From: Candidatus Saccharimonadota bacterium
GTDB taxonomy: Bacteria; Patescibacteriota; Saccharimonadia; Saccharimonadales; JAGPDM01
Reading direction: 5' to 3'
DNA: 32,600 bases
Assembly (NCBI GenBank): GCA_018057585.1
Contig: JAGPDM010000005.1
Coordinates: 1-32,600 of the forward strand
The notes under the pieces are model-generated. The model searched no databases, had not been told where the DNA came from, and saw nothing but the letters and a program-made list of their open reading frames with translations. Below, one piece after another: positions 1-7,768 of this stretch. The position numbers and the translations under genes were made by a program. Every line of letters begins with the position of its first letter. The stretch's first letter is position 1.

Positions 1-260
1 ATTGTAACGTTATCTTTTGTGATGACTTCTTGTCGTGGAACATCAACAGTAGTGATACGAAGATCAATTTTAAAAATCCTCTGTACGCCTGGAAAAATCC
101 ATCTGAATCCTGGCTCTTTCGTTGCGGTAAATTTACCGAAGGTTAAGATTATACCTTTTTCATACTGATCAACTATCCTAATACCCGACACGAATAGTAC
201 TGGTGCCGCTATTATCGCTCCAGTGAATACTAATCTAAATAATCCAACTAAAACTTCCAT
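1..260 (-). CDS. SPFH/band-7 (stomatin-like) protein, C-terminus cut by window edge
   Basis: The 86 visible residues start MEVLVGLFRLVFTG, a hydrophobic N-terminal segment (about residues 4-26). They continue with the typical start of a band-7/SPFH domain: IVDQYEKGIILTFGKF, then PGFRWIFPGVQRIFKIDLR and VDVPRQEVITKDN. That order (EKG, FGKF, PG..W..P, R....DVP.QEV.TKDN) is diagnostic of stomatin/slipin-like scaffolding proteins, which assemble in the membrane and organise proteases or other partners. The ATG is preceded by AAGGAG (266-271) five bases away, a clear ribosome binding site. The gene lies 76 bp downstream of the membrane-anchored hypothetical 984-337 and may share its transcript. 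The rest of the gene, including any C-terminal coiled coil, lies outside the window. Confidence 0.88.
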   Translation of the reverse strand, partial: MEVLVGLFRLVFTGAIIAAPVLFVSGIRIVDQYEKGIILTFGKFTATKEPGFRWIFPGVQRIFKIDLRITTVDVPRQEVITKDNVT

Positions 261-336
261 AGTAACTCCTTGTTTATCATCATTAACAATCTACCACATA
301 CCGGCTTAGTAAGTCTGGTATTACTTTGTTTAAGTA

Positions 337-984
337 TTAGTTTAATTTGAACGAGTCTACAAACTTATCGAAGACTGCTTTATCTTGATTAATAGTAGTA
401 AGGGTGTACATAACAGTTTTAGCCGTACTTTCTTCACTTTTCGGTACTTCTTTCAGGAAATATAGTGAGTAAATCTTAGCTTCTTTACCGTCTTTTTTCG
501 CTAACAATTCGGCACGGATAGCATTATTACCTAGGAATTTTTCTTCATTATCAGTCGATACTACTTCTGATCCGCTTTTTTTTGCGGCACCAGCGACAGC
601 ATCTTCAAGTGCTTTTCGTTGCTTTGCATCAGCAGTAAAATCAAACTCTCTAGCACTGTAATTTGCCACGGACAGTGAAGTGATTTTATTCCCATCATCG
701 GTTGAGTTTTCGTAATAGACAACATTAACCGGCTTACCCCCTACGTCTAAATTTTGGCTCTTGAAAGTAGGATATCCACCAAAGTTAGCGGTGAAGTTAT
801 CAGGCTTAGATGTGTAAGGTTCGGCCTGTTGCTCCGTTGAGACTGTTTCTGATTCTGAATTATTGTCGTTACGATTCAAGACAACTCTAATTAGAATGAA
901 CGCGATTACGAACGCGACAGCAAAGGCGATCGCTTGAACTACCTTATTGTTTTTCATATCACTGGTTTTATTATTATCAATCAT
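337..984 (-). CDS. Single-pass membrane-anchored hypothetical protein, 215 aa
   Basis: I do not recognise a named family. There is a short cytoplasmic N-terminus (about 14 residues, net basic before the membrane), one strong transmembrane helix (about residues 15-37), a Ser/Thr/Glu/Asn-rich linker, and an external domain of roughly 150 residues without cysteines. The domain ends in a motif of the type FDKFVDSFKLN. The ending resembles that of the larger Q/P-rich protein at 10707-9541 (MIDSFDST), so both may carry PsbP/DcrB-like domains, but this is only a visual resemblance. The start is ATG with AGAGG (994-998) nine bases upstream; MKNN at codon 10 is an alternative start. Confidence 0.7.
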   Translation of the reverse strand: MIDNNKTSDMKNNKVVQAIAFAVAFVIAFILIRVVLNRNDNNSESETVSTEQQAEPYTSKPDNFTANFGGYPTFKSQNLDVGGKPVNVVYYENSTDDGNKITSLSVANYSAREFDFTADAKQRKALEDAVAGAAKKSGSEVVSTDNEEKFLGNNAIRAELLAKKDGKEAKIYSLYFLKEVPKSEESTAKTVMYTLTTINQDKAVFDKFVDSFKLN

Positions 985-1082
985 AGCTTGAATCCTCTTA
1001 GTTGGGTATTACCAATACCTATAGGCTGATATATTTTAGTCAAATTAGTTTATAACAATAAGCATATCTTAGTACTTACTGC

Positions 1083-1088
1083 TATAAT
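1083..1088 (+). promoter_or_regulatory. Extended -10 (TGcTATAAT), leaderless start for DMT transporter
   Basis: TATAAT with an upstream TG at 1080-1081 gives an extended -10 element. Only seven bases separate it from the ATG at 1096, so the transcript should begin at or next to the start codon. No Shine-Dalgarno motif fits in the gap. Confidence 0.65.
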
Positions 1089-1095
1089 CGATTGG

Positions 1096-1944
1096 ATGTG
1101 GTTTATATTAGCACTCATATCTGGATTGCTATTTGCGATCAATAAGCTGATATTCAGATTTGCTTTGAAAGGTGGCAAGGTTAATGCTTTAACCTTTATT
1201 TCTATTCACGAACTAATTGCCGGCCTACTTATTCTTCCGTTTGCTCTTAGGTCAATGCCTTATGATGCAACTTCTTATGTAGTATTACTGATCATAGCTA
1301 CTACACTCCTTATATTTGCTGCCGATGTCTTGTCGACCTTTGCATTACAAAAGATTGAAGCAGGGTTTTACCAGATTATTGGCCAGCTCCGTCATCCGGT
1401 GGTTCTTATTGGTGCTTCATATTTGTTTGACGAGACTTTGGGTTTACAGAAGCTAATCGCCGTAAGCCTGGTGGTCATCGGGGTTCTTATTGCACTCTAT
1501 GACAAAAACAAGCTACTAAAGCTAAATATTGGAATTATTCAAGCTATTTTAAGTACAGTTTTTATTGCTTTTGGATTCTTGCTAATTAAAATAACTACCA
1601 GATATGTTGAGCCGATTGCACTTGGTTCGATCTCGCTAACTGGAGCAGGCCTACTTGGTTTGATGGTTGCAGGCTCTACTAAAAATCTTTATGTTCGTCA
1701 CATGAACAATAATACAAAAAGACTTTTGCTTGCTGCTGCGATAATTTTTGCAATTTTTGAAGTAGTGTTATATACCGCTCTAGATATTGGCGAAGCTTCG
1801 AAAGTCACACCTGTCATGCAGAGTTCGATGGTATTTACGCTAGTAGGTGGCTACATTTTTTTACAAGAGCGTTCAAATCTCATTCAAAAGATTATCGGGA
1901 GTATTGTGATAATACTAGGTATTACTATCCTATATTTTGTTTGA
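1096..1944 (+). CDS. EamA-like DMT-superfamily transporter
   Basis: A 282-residue, almost wholly hydrophobic protein with about ten predicted transmembrane helices arranged as two five-helix halves, the usual size and layout of EamA drug/metabolite transporters. Features of the first half include FALQKIEAGFYQIIGQLRHPVVLIGASYLFDE, here broken by normal family positions (a helix-3/4 region, then a short loop with a D/E pair and helix 5). The second half repeats this with TPVMQSSMVFTLVGGYIFLQER. The substrate cannot be predicted from sequence; amino acids or other metabolites are typical. The start is ATG 1096, seven bases after a TATAAT. The gene converges on the peptide-binding protein with only four bases between the stops. 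Confidence 0.85.
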   Translation: MWFILALISGLLFAINKLIFRFALKGGKVNALTFISIHELIAGLLILPFALRSMPYDATSYVVLLIIATTLLIFAADVLSTFALQKIEAGFYQIIGQLRHPVVLIGASYLFDETLGLQKLIAVSLVVIGVLIALYDKNKLLKLNIGIIQAILSTVFIAFGFLLIKITTRYVEPIALGSISLTGAGLLGLMVAGSTKNLYVRHMNNNTKRLLLAAAIIFAIFEVVLYTALDIGEASKVTPVMQSSMVFTLVGGYIFLQERSNLIQKIIGSIVIILGITILYFV

Positions 1945-1948
1945 AAAT

Positions 1949-3703
1949 CTAATTTCGAAGATGCTGACTTTTGTTTATGGCCCAGTCTTCAACATCATTA
2001 AAACGATCAGCTGGATCAATAAGACGTCTTGAGCGACTACCAGCGACGCTTTTATTCTGGAGATAGCTCAGGTTAGTTCTGTAAAGCGAAGCTGCCGGTG
2101 CATCCTTTAGCCACTCTTCAGTGAAAGTCTTATATTTAGCCGCTCGCAACTTGTCGTCAAGTCTAGTTCGTCCAGCCTCCAAAGATTCGTCGGCAATCTT
2201 TGATTTATATTCAGACAGATTAAATCCACTCTCTCCTGCCTGAGATGAGTGCCAGTAAGCAAAAACATCTGGATCAGAGCCAAGGGCAATACCGAACAGT
2301 AGTGCATCATAATCATGGGGTATTATGTTGTCTTTACGCAAGTTGTCCAAAGTCACTAGCTGGACATTAACGTCGGCTCCAAGCTCCAACCAAGTTGATT
2401 TAAGGTATTCTGCCACTGCTGGAAACTCGTTAGCAGTCTGGCTCGTTAGAGTAAATTTTAACTGTTGACTGCTCTTACTACGGATTCCGGTGTCTTTATT
2501 AACTTTCCAACCAGCTTCATCTAAGCTCTTTCGAGCTTGTTCAATGTCAACCGTCTTTTGCTGTAGCTGTTTATCGAAGCCAATTTGCTCAACCAGTAAT
2601 GGGCTTTTTGTTTGCAAGCCATTCACATTAGCAGATTTGATTAGCTGTTTACGGTCAATTACTGCCGTGAGAGCCTTACGGACATCAACATCGTTTAGTG
2701 GCTTTCGGCTATTATTAAAGAAACTAAATACTGAATTTGTCATCAGCATTGTAAACTCCTGATATTGATCCCTATTCTTCAGCTCAGAGCTATCCACATC
2801 TGCAGCAGCTGTTAGCTCACCTTTATTTAAGGCTCTAACCAGTTGTTTCTTCTCTTTAAAAGTCTGGATGATGAACCTATTCAAGAACGGCCCCTCCTTA
2901 TAATAATCAGCATTATTAATCATCTCTAACTTACCAGAACTAGCATCGAGATTCCTGAACTTAAATGGACCACTACCGATAGGTGCCTGGTTAAAGGCTG
3001 ATGTTCTTAGCTCTTCATAGCCTAGTGATGCGAGTTTATGCTCTGGAATAATCCCAGTAGTAAGAGAATTTATAAAGGGTGCGAATTTATTTGGAAGCTC
3101 AAAAGTCACGACAAACTTATCTGATGATTCAATCTTTATGTCTTTCCAGCTTTCAAGTAGAGGTGAGCGAGTTGCTGGATTCTGAATAGTTTTAAATGTA
3201 TAGACTACATCTTTTGCATCAAGCAGATCACCGTCGTGCCAGGTTACGTCTTGACGAAGATTAACTGTATATTTCAGGCCGCTTTTATCAATCTCTATGT
3301 CTTTAGCTAAGTTCGGCTGTAGATCACCACTCCTATCATATTCAAACAAGCCACTGAATATCAATCTTGAAGCTGCCTGATTGACATCACCACTGGCAAA
3401 TATTGGATTAAGGTTTGACAGCTCACCGACCATGCCCTCTGTATAGGCGCCACCCTGTTTAGGTAAAGACTTCTTGTAAGCACTATCTAGTTGCTGAGAC
3501 TGCAGCGTAATGCCGACTACCATAAGGCTTATGATCACGATCCAACCAATTACAAATCTACGAACGAAAACAAAGTTTTTCTTAATGGGCTGGTTTATCC
3601 CTGAGCGAAACAATACATTAATATTTTTCCAGAACTTCAATGCCTTGCGCACTTTGCGACGCCACCACCTTCTTGTCTGAAACTTCTGATATTCACTCAG
3701 CAT
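1949..3703 (-). CDS. Membrane-anchored peptide/oligopeptide-binding protein (SBP family 5)
   Basis: This 584-residue protein is a DppA/OppA-type extracellular solute-binding protein. A basic cytoplasmic N-terminus of about 48 residues (RRWWRRKVRK) leads into one transmembrane helix (about 50-68), and the SBP_bac_5 domain fills the remainder. Landmarks include GGAYTEGMVGELSNLNPIF, LFEYDRSGDLQPNLA, VTWHDGDLLDAKDVVYTF and PIGSGPFKF. There is no lipobox cysteine, so the helix, not a lipid, holds it to the membrane. No cognate permease or ATPase is adjacent. ATG 3703 is chosen over the TTG just upstream because AAGGAT (3711-3716) sits seven bases before it. It is the last gene of an operon with SecG and a holin-like protein. 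Confidence 0.9.
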   Translation of the reverse strand: MLSEYQKFQTRRWWRRKVRKALKFWKNINVLFRSGINQPIKKNFVFVRRFVIGWIVIISLMVVGITLQSQQLDSAYKKSLPKQGGAYTEGMVGELSNLNPIFASGDVNQAASRLIFSGLFEYDRSGDLQPNLAKDIEIDKSGLKYTVNLRQDVTWHDGDLLDAKDVVYTFKTIQNPATRSPLLESWKDIKIESSDKFVVTFELPNKFAPFINSLTTGIIPEHKLASLGYEELRTSAFNQAPIGSGPFKFRNLDASSGKLEMINNADYYKEGPFLNRFIIQTFKEKKQLVRALNKGELTAAADVDSSELKNRDQYQEFTMLMTNSVFSFFNNSRKPLNDVDVRKALTAVIDRKQLIKSANVNGLQTKSPLLVEQIGFDKQLQQKTVDIEQARKSLDEAGWKVNKDTGIRSKSSQQLKFTLTSQTANEFPAVAEYLKSTWLELGADVNVQLVTLDNLRKDNIIPHDYDALLFGIALGSDPDVFAYWHSSQAGESGFNLSEYKSKIADESLEAGRTRLDDKLRAAKYKTFTEEWLKDAPAASLYRTNLSYLQNKSVAGSRSRRLIDPADRFNDVEDWAINKSQHLRN

Positions 3704-3710
3704 CAATTTT

Positions 3711-3716
3711 ATCCTT
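3711..3716 (-). promoter_or_regulatory. Shine-Dalgarno AAGGAT for peptide-binding protein
   Basis: AAGGAT read on the minus strand lies seven bases before ATG 3703, and decides that start against the in-frame TTG at 3706. Confidence 0.7.
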
Positions 3717-3732
3717 AATTAGCTGGATTTAT

Positions 3733-3951
3733 CTACCCGAGAAACAGGCTTGTTACGATGGACAGAACAAATGCTAAGGCTAGAATTATTGTAATCTGGT
3801 GAATTGACTTATCGACGCCTCGACGGGCTGTGTGAATCTCGCTACTGCCACCAAAACCGGCACCAAGGCTCGCACCACGAGTCTGCACCAATATGAATAC
3901 TACTAATAAAATACTACTGACTATGGTTATTATCTCTAAAGCGGACTGCAT
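3733..3951 (-). CDS. secG: SecG, protein-export membrane subunit
   Basis: At 72 residues this is the normal size for SecG, the small subunit that aids SecYE/SecA translocation cycling. It has two transmembrane helices (about 5-23 and 51-71). The linker carries the family signature LVQTRGASLGAGFGG followed by SS.....ARRG, matching the conserved Q..KG.GLG..FGG and T.RG of SecG. Its ATG overlaps the stop of the upstream holin-like gene by one base (TAATG), indicating translational coupling. The peptide-binding protein follows 29 bp downstream. SecY and SecE are not in the window. Confidence 0.92.
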   Translation of the reverse strand: MQSALEIITIVSSILLVVFILVQTRGASLGAGFGGSSEIHTARRGVDKSIHQITIILALAFVLSIVTSLFLG

Positions 3952-4346
3952 TATTTCTGTTCTCCTCTGATATAATCGGCATGTAAACGTTTATCATCGA
4001 CAAACATGCTAAGTATATAGTTTACCAGTCCAACGATGATTGCCGCAAGGAAAGCCGATTTAAAGTCCTCGACAAAGAATGGTGCGTAGATACTGTGTGT
4101 TAGCGATATCATAAGTCCGTTCACTATTAGCATAAAGAACCCGAGGGTGAAGACGATTGCGGGTAGGCTGAAAATTATGACGATCGGCTTAATTGTAGCG
4201 TTAATAAGTGAAAAGATTAGAGAAGCAAAAATTATCGTATAAATACTGTCATAACCTATCCCGCTGATGAGATTTGCTGCTACCCACAAACCGAGTCCGT
4301 TCATGAACCAACGTAATAAGTACCTGATGATGTCTTGTTTTTGCAT
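3951..4346 (-). CDS. Four-TM phage-holin superfamily IV (PF04020/YvlD-like) membrane protein
   Basis: A 131-residue integral membrane protein with four hydrophobic helices. It matches the PF04020 family (YvlD-like, 'Mycobacterial 4 TMS phage holin') in details such as LLRWFMNGLGLWVAANLISGI, the NATIKPI(V)I turn after helix 2, and SLPAIVFTLGFFMLIVNGLM. Despite the family name, chromosomal members are ordinary envelope proteins of unknown role, and nothing here suggests phage. ATG 4346 is favoured over the GTG one codon upstream because TATAGT (4353-4358) ends six bases before it. It is first in an operon with secG and the peptide-binding protein. Confidence 0.85.
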   Translation of the reverse strand: MQKQDIIRYLLRWFMNGLGLWVAANLISGIGYDSIYTIIFASLIFSLINATIKPIVIIFSLPAIVFTLGFFMLIVNGLMISLTHSIYAPFFVEDFKSAFLAAIIVGLVNYILSMFVDDKRLHADYIRGEQK

Positions 4347-4352
4347 CACTAC

Positions 4353-4358
4353 ACTATA
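4353..4358 (-). promoter_or_regulatory. -10 TATAGT, leaderless start for holin-like/secG operon
   Basis: TATAGT on the minus strand, preceded by TG, ends six bases before ATG 4346. Transcription should start at the A of the ATG. Confidence 0.6.
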
Positions 4359-4403
4359 CAGTTTTTACTATCAGCAGACAAAGGCTAGCTATGGCTCTAG
4401 GAT

Positions 4404-5651
4404 CTAGAACTCTACCGGAATATTACTACTTAGATTTTCTGCACCAGAATCAGTAATCAAGATATTGTTCTCTAGTCTCGCACCAATCGATTCCTCTGGG
4501 ATATAAATGCCTGGCTCAACCGTTAAAACCATTCCTGCTTCCAGAACAGCATCTCTTGGGCCGACATCATGAACATCTAGACCAAGAAAATGGCTTGTGG
4601 CGGTTGGGAAGTATTTGCGTATATTCACAGTATTAGCGGTTTTAATTAAGCCTAGCTTCTTGAGGCTATCACCCATCCTATCTTCAACTGCCTGTTCGTA
4701 ATCTATTAAGTTAACTCCTGACTTCAAGTAATCTAAAGCAAAATCGTGAACTAGCTTAACTTCATCCAGAACCAATTGTTGCCGTTTACTTGGCTCGCCA
4801 TTGATACTAAACGTGCGGGTGATATCGGCCGCGTAATTATTATACTTAGCACCACTGTCCACTAGAAGTAGACTAGATTCATCTATGGCACAGTTGTTGT
4901 CAATGTAATGCAAAACACAGGCATTTACACCACAAGCGACAATCGAATCGTATGCGACGCCAGATGCTCCGCGTTTGCGGTAGCCGTAGGCTAACCCTGC
5001 TTCGATTTCATATTCAACAGATCCATTTTCAATTTGTGCAAACGCCTCTTTCATTGATTCACCAGTTATATCGATAGCTTTCTGTATGGCATTAATTTCT
5101 GGTTGCTGTTTGATGACTCGCAAGTCAGCAATTTGAGCGGATACATTGCAATATTTGGCCAGTGGAAAATCTGTTTTAAGTTTTTCTAGCAATACTCGCT
5201 TTGCCGGGTTGGCGTAAACACCATCAAAGCTGACCTTGGTTTCTGGAGCTGGAAGATAAACCTTCGAAGAAGCTTTAGTGTTCTTTCCACTCAAGCTTGG
5301 CATGAACCTCTTCAATAATTGCCAGCCTTCAACTAGGCTGACTACATTCTTGATGCCACTAAGCTGCTTTGCATCACCATAGCCCATTTGACCATTCCAC
5401 TGCTTCAAATGGGAACTTTCCTCTGGCATTAACAGCCACTCCTGCTTAGCAGTAATCAAGAGCAAACAATCAGACTCATTAATACCAGTTAGATAGAAAA
5501 AGTTGCTATCCTGAGTAAACGGAAAAAACAAATCGGAATGTGACTGGAGCTTATAATTAGCTGGGATAATGACGATATCATCAGAGTCAAGTGCAAGATT
5601 ATCTCTTAGTCTATTTCTATTTTCTGTATAAAACTTTGCATCTAGATTCAT
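4404..5651 (-). CDS. pepP: Xaa-Pro aminopeptidase, M24B family
   Basis: A cytoplasmic dinuclear metallopeptidase that releases N-terminal residues preceding proline; 415 residues, normal for the family. An AMP_N domain fills about 1-130 (FFPFTQDSNFFYLTGI), and a pita-bread M24 domain about 175-415. All five metal ligands are visible: D265 (LLLVDSG), D276 (YAADITRTF), H354 (TSHFLGLDVHDVG), E379 (LTVEPGIYIP) and E394 (GARLENNILIT). The start ATG 5651 is fixed by a TATACT that ends seven bases upstream. In this context it could recycle peptides imported by a system using the nearby peptide-binding protein, which is inference. Confidence 0.93.
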   Translation of the reverse strand: MNLDAKFYTENRNRLRDNLALDSDDIVIIPANYKLQSHSDLFFPFTQDSNFFYLTGINESDCLLLITAKQEWLLMPEESSHLKQWNGQMGYGDAKQLSGIKNVVSLVEGWQLLKRFMPSLSGKNTKASSKVYLPAPETKVSFDGVYANPAKRVLLEKLKTDFPLAKYCNVSAQIADLRVIKQQPEINAIQKAIDITGESMKEAFAQIENGSVEYEIEAGLAYGYRKRGASGVAYDSIVACGVNACVLHYIDNNCAIDESSLLLVDSGAKYNNYAADITRTFSINGEPSKRQQLVLDEVKLVHDFALDYLKSGVNLIDYEQAVEDRMGDSLKKLGLIKTANTVNIRKYFPTATSHFLGLDVHDVGPRDAVLEAGMVLTVEPGIYIPEESIGARLENNILITDSGAENLSSNIPVEF

Positions 5652-5658
5652 GTAGCAA

Positions 5659-5664
5659 AGTATA
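5659..5664 (-). promoter_or_regulatory. -10 TATACT, leaderless start for pepP
   Basis: TATACT on the minus strand, seven bases before ATG 5651, with no Shine-Dalgarno motif between. Confidence 0.6.
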
Positions 5665-5686
5665 GCAAAGATATATGTATTGAGCC

Positions 5687-7111
5687 TTAGTTCAAATATT
5701 GCTTCAGCAGATTGGCTGTTTTCTTGCCCAAGGCTTTTTCTATATCCTCATGATCAGCCAACTTTAAGCTACGAACACTACCGAAGGTTTTGATAATTTT
5801 CTTTCGAGTGGCCGGTCCAACCCCCGGAATCTCCTCAAGCCAGCTTGCTGTGCCAGCTTTTCGCTTCAGATTACTGTGGTAGCTGACTGCGAATCGATGA
5901 CTTTCGTCGCGCACTCTTTGCAACAATTTAATAACATGTGATGATCTTGATAACAGAACCTCCTCCATGCCATCGTCTGTTGGCTTTATGATTGTTTCGA
6001 ATCTTTTAGCTAGGCCAATAAGTGGTATATCAATTGATTTCTGTTCAAGAGCGCTGAGCGCAGCGTTTACTTGACCCTTGCCGCCATCAATCAGAATTAG
6101 ATCTGGTTTTGACCAGTTTTCTAGATTTTTATCGCTAAATCTTCTACTAATAACCTCGCGCATGTGTGCAAAATCGTCATTACCTGGATGCCTCATTTTG
6201 AACTTTCGGTATTGAGACTTATCAGAAACTCCACCTGTGAAAACGACCATGCTAGCAACATTGTTAGTCCCTGACTGGTGTGAGATATCATAGCCTTCAA
6301 TCCTTTTAGGTATAACGTCTAGTTCGAGCAAATCTTGTAAACCACTTAAAGCTTGATCTTTGCTTATATCAAATAATTCATTGTTACCAAATAATATCTG
6401 TTTGTGCAGATTCTCAAGACCGGATAGTTGATCTCTTTTCCGGGCAGCTCTTTCGAAGTCTTGAGCCTTGGATGCCTGTTGCATCTCTTTTCTAATAGTT
6501 TTCTCTAGCAGAACACGCTCGCCCTTCAAGTATGCTGCAAGTTTCCTAAGATTAGCCCTGTAGTCTTCAAGACTAGTATGGCCAGCCTCAAGCCCTGGCG
6601 ATAAGCCTAGATGGTAATGAAGGCTGGCTCTGTCATATTTCTTTCCAGTCGGCCGGCTGTAATCAAACGGGAATATCTTGCGTAGCAATTTGAGTGCTGG
6701 TCTGATGTTGCCGACATAAGGACCAAAATATTCACCACCATCATCCAGTGGTCTCCTGACGACGCTGAGGATCGGATGTGAACTTTTAAAATCAATTCTG
6801 ACATACTGGTAATGCTTATCGTCCCTAAGCAGGACGTTATACTTTGGCATATAACGCTTAATCATCTCGCTTTCAAGGAATAAAGCCTCAATTTCACTGC
6901 CAACAACCAAAAGCTCTAAATCTTCAATGTCTTTGACTAAGAGATCGGTTTTGGTATCACGACTACGTGATTTCTGAAAATACTGCCTTACCCTATTCCG
7001 CAGCTTGGCGGCTTTCCCAACATATATAATCGTACCTTTTATGTCTTTGTACATATAGACGCCAGGTTCTAGCGGTAGATTATCTATTTTTTCTTGTAAC
7101 TTATCATTCAT
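5687..7111 (-). CDS. uvrC: UvrC, excinuclease ABC subunit C, cysteine-free variant
   Basis: UvrC makes both incisions in nucleotide excision repair. Visible domains: GIY-YIG nuclease (about 14-92, PGVYMYKD, IIYVGKA.LRNRV), UvrB-interacting UVR motif (about 200-237), RNase H-like nuclease with D275 (IEGYDISH), D342 (LILIDGGKGQ) and H405 (RDESHRFA), and a C-terminal HhH region (425-474, EEIPGVGPATR). At 474 residues it is much shorter than the about 610 of E. coli. The segment 148-190, where UvrC normally has four cysteines, has none; the whole protein lacks cysteine. ATG 7111 overlaps the end of the upstream HAD gene by eight bases (ATGAATGA), so the two are coupled. Repair function is likely kept because both nuclease centres are intact. 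Confidence 0.95.
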   Translation of the reverse strand: MNDKLQEKIDNLPLEPGVYMYKDIKGTIIYVGKAAKLRNRVRQYFQKSRSRDTKTDLLVKDIEDLELLVVGSEIEALFLESEMIKRYMPKYNVLLRDDKHYQYVRIDFKSSHPILSVVRRPLDDGGEYFGPYVGNIRPALKLLRKIFPFDYSRPTGKKYDRASLHYHLGLSPGLEAGHTSLEDYRANLRKLAAYLKGERVLLEKTIRKEMQQASKAQDFERAARKRDQLSGLENLHKQILFGNNELFDISKDQALSGLQDLLELDVIPKRIEGYDISHQSGTNNVASMVVFTGGVSDKSQYRKFKMRHPGNDDFAHMREVISRRFSDKNLENWSKPDLILIDGGKGQVNAALSALEQKSIDIPLIGLAKRFETIIKPTDDGMEEVLLSRSSHVIKLLQRVRDESHRFAVSYHSNLKRKAGTASWLEEIPGVGPATRKKIIKTFGSVRSLKLADHEDIEKALGKKTANLLKQYLN

Positions 7112-7667
7112 CAAGTTTTGCTAGTTCTGATTCAAGGTGCTTCAATCGCTTGTTCTGCCTGTATCGATGGAGCACTAATCGCTCATAGAATGGTTCGGGA
7201 CCGTAGTCATCGACTAGCAAGCTATACATGCCAGCGCGATTGGAACCGAATATGTCTTGCCAAAGCTTATCGCCAACCATCAATGTGTTCTTCGATTCAC
7301 CGCCAAGCTCAGAAAGTAGATATTTATAATACCTGTGGCTGGGTTTTCTAGTTGTGATACTACCGGTCACAACTGCATCAGCATTAAGCGAGAAGCCGAT
7401 CTTACGAGCCAGCACAGAAAATCTATTGGTTGCAACAACTAGTCTATCTATGTGACCGTCATTCCTTGCCTGTGAAATATATTCTGTGTACTCGCCAACG
7501 ATTTCACCCAAGCTCCCACCCGGTAGCAATGTTCCGTCAATATCAATTGCCACTTTAGTTATACCTGCTTTAGCTAGTTCTTCGAAGTCAATATCTAGAA
7601 TATTAGTCGCTCTGTAGTTTGGTATATGCCAGAATTTAGAGTTTATTGTTTCGGTCATTTTTCTCAT
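7104..7667 (-). CDS. YqeG-like HAD phosphatase (class IIIA)
   Basis: A 187-residue HAD hydrolase of the YqeG/GEP4 type, a group that includes phosphatidylglycerophosphate phosphatases. Motif I is D42-I-D44-G-T (VAIDIDGTLLPGG), motif II region VVATNR, the lysine K108 (TTRKPSHRYY), and motif IV GDKLWQD with D133 and D138. After it comes YSLLVDDYGPEPFYERLVLHR, resembling the family's C-terminus. Longer reading from 7706 is possible, but TATAAT at 7675-7680 ends seven bases before ATG 7667, so transcription probably begins there and the 13 extra codons are not translated. The substrate is not proven. It overlaps uvrC downstream. Confidence 0.87.
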   Translation of the reverse strand: MRKMTETINSKFWHIPNYRATNILDIDFEELAKAGITKVAIDIDGTLLPGGSLGEIVGEYTEYISQARNDGHIDRLVVATNRFSVLARKIGFSLNADAVVTGSITTRKPSHRYYKYLLSELGGESKNTLMVGDKLWQDIFGSNRAGMYSLLVDDYGPEPFYERLVLHRYRQNKRLKHLESELAKLDE

Positions 7668-7674
7668 ACTAACT

Positions 7675-7680
7675 ATTATA
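7675..7680 (-). promoter_or_regulatory. -10 TATAAT, leaderless start for yqeG-like/uvrC operon
   Basis: Perfect TATAAT on the minus strand, seven bases before ATG 7667. It lies inside the longer in-frame reading from 7706 and so argues against that start. Confidence 0.7.
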
Positions 7681-7756
7681 CAGTTTATTATTTTTAAGTC
7701 TGCCACCAGACTGCTCTAGCTCAAACAAACTTTAGAAACTGCATGGCAATTGGTGT

Positions 7757-7762
7757 TAGAAT
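7757..7762 (+). promoter_or_regulatory. Extended -10 (TGtTAGAAT), leaderless start for DAG-kinase-like gene
   Basis: TAGAAT with TG one base upstream. Three in-frame ATGs follow at 7763, 7766 and 7769; only the third lies at the expected transcription start, six bases after the hexamer. Confidence 0.6.
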
Positions 7763-7768
7763 ATGATG

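Noticed and set aside
3951-4346. Prophage lysis holin
   Set aside because: The family name includes holin, but there are no endolysin, integrase or other phage genes nearby, and PF04020 proteins are widespread chromosomal envelope proteins.
7668-7706. Upstream in-frame extension of the yqeG-like gene
   Set aside because: The extra 13 codons contain the TATAAT used as the -10 box, and they are not part of the HAD fold.
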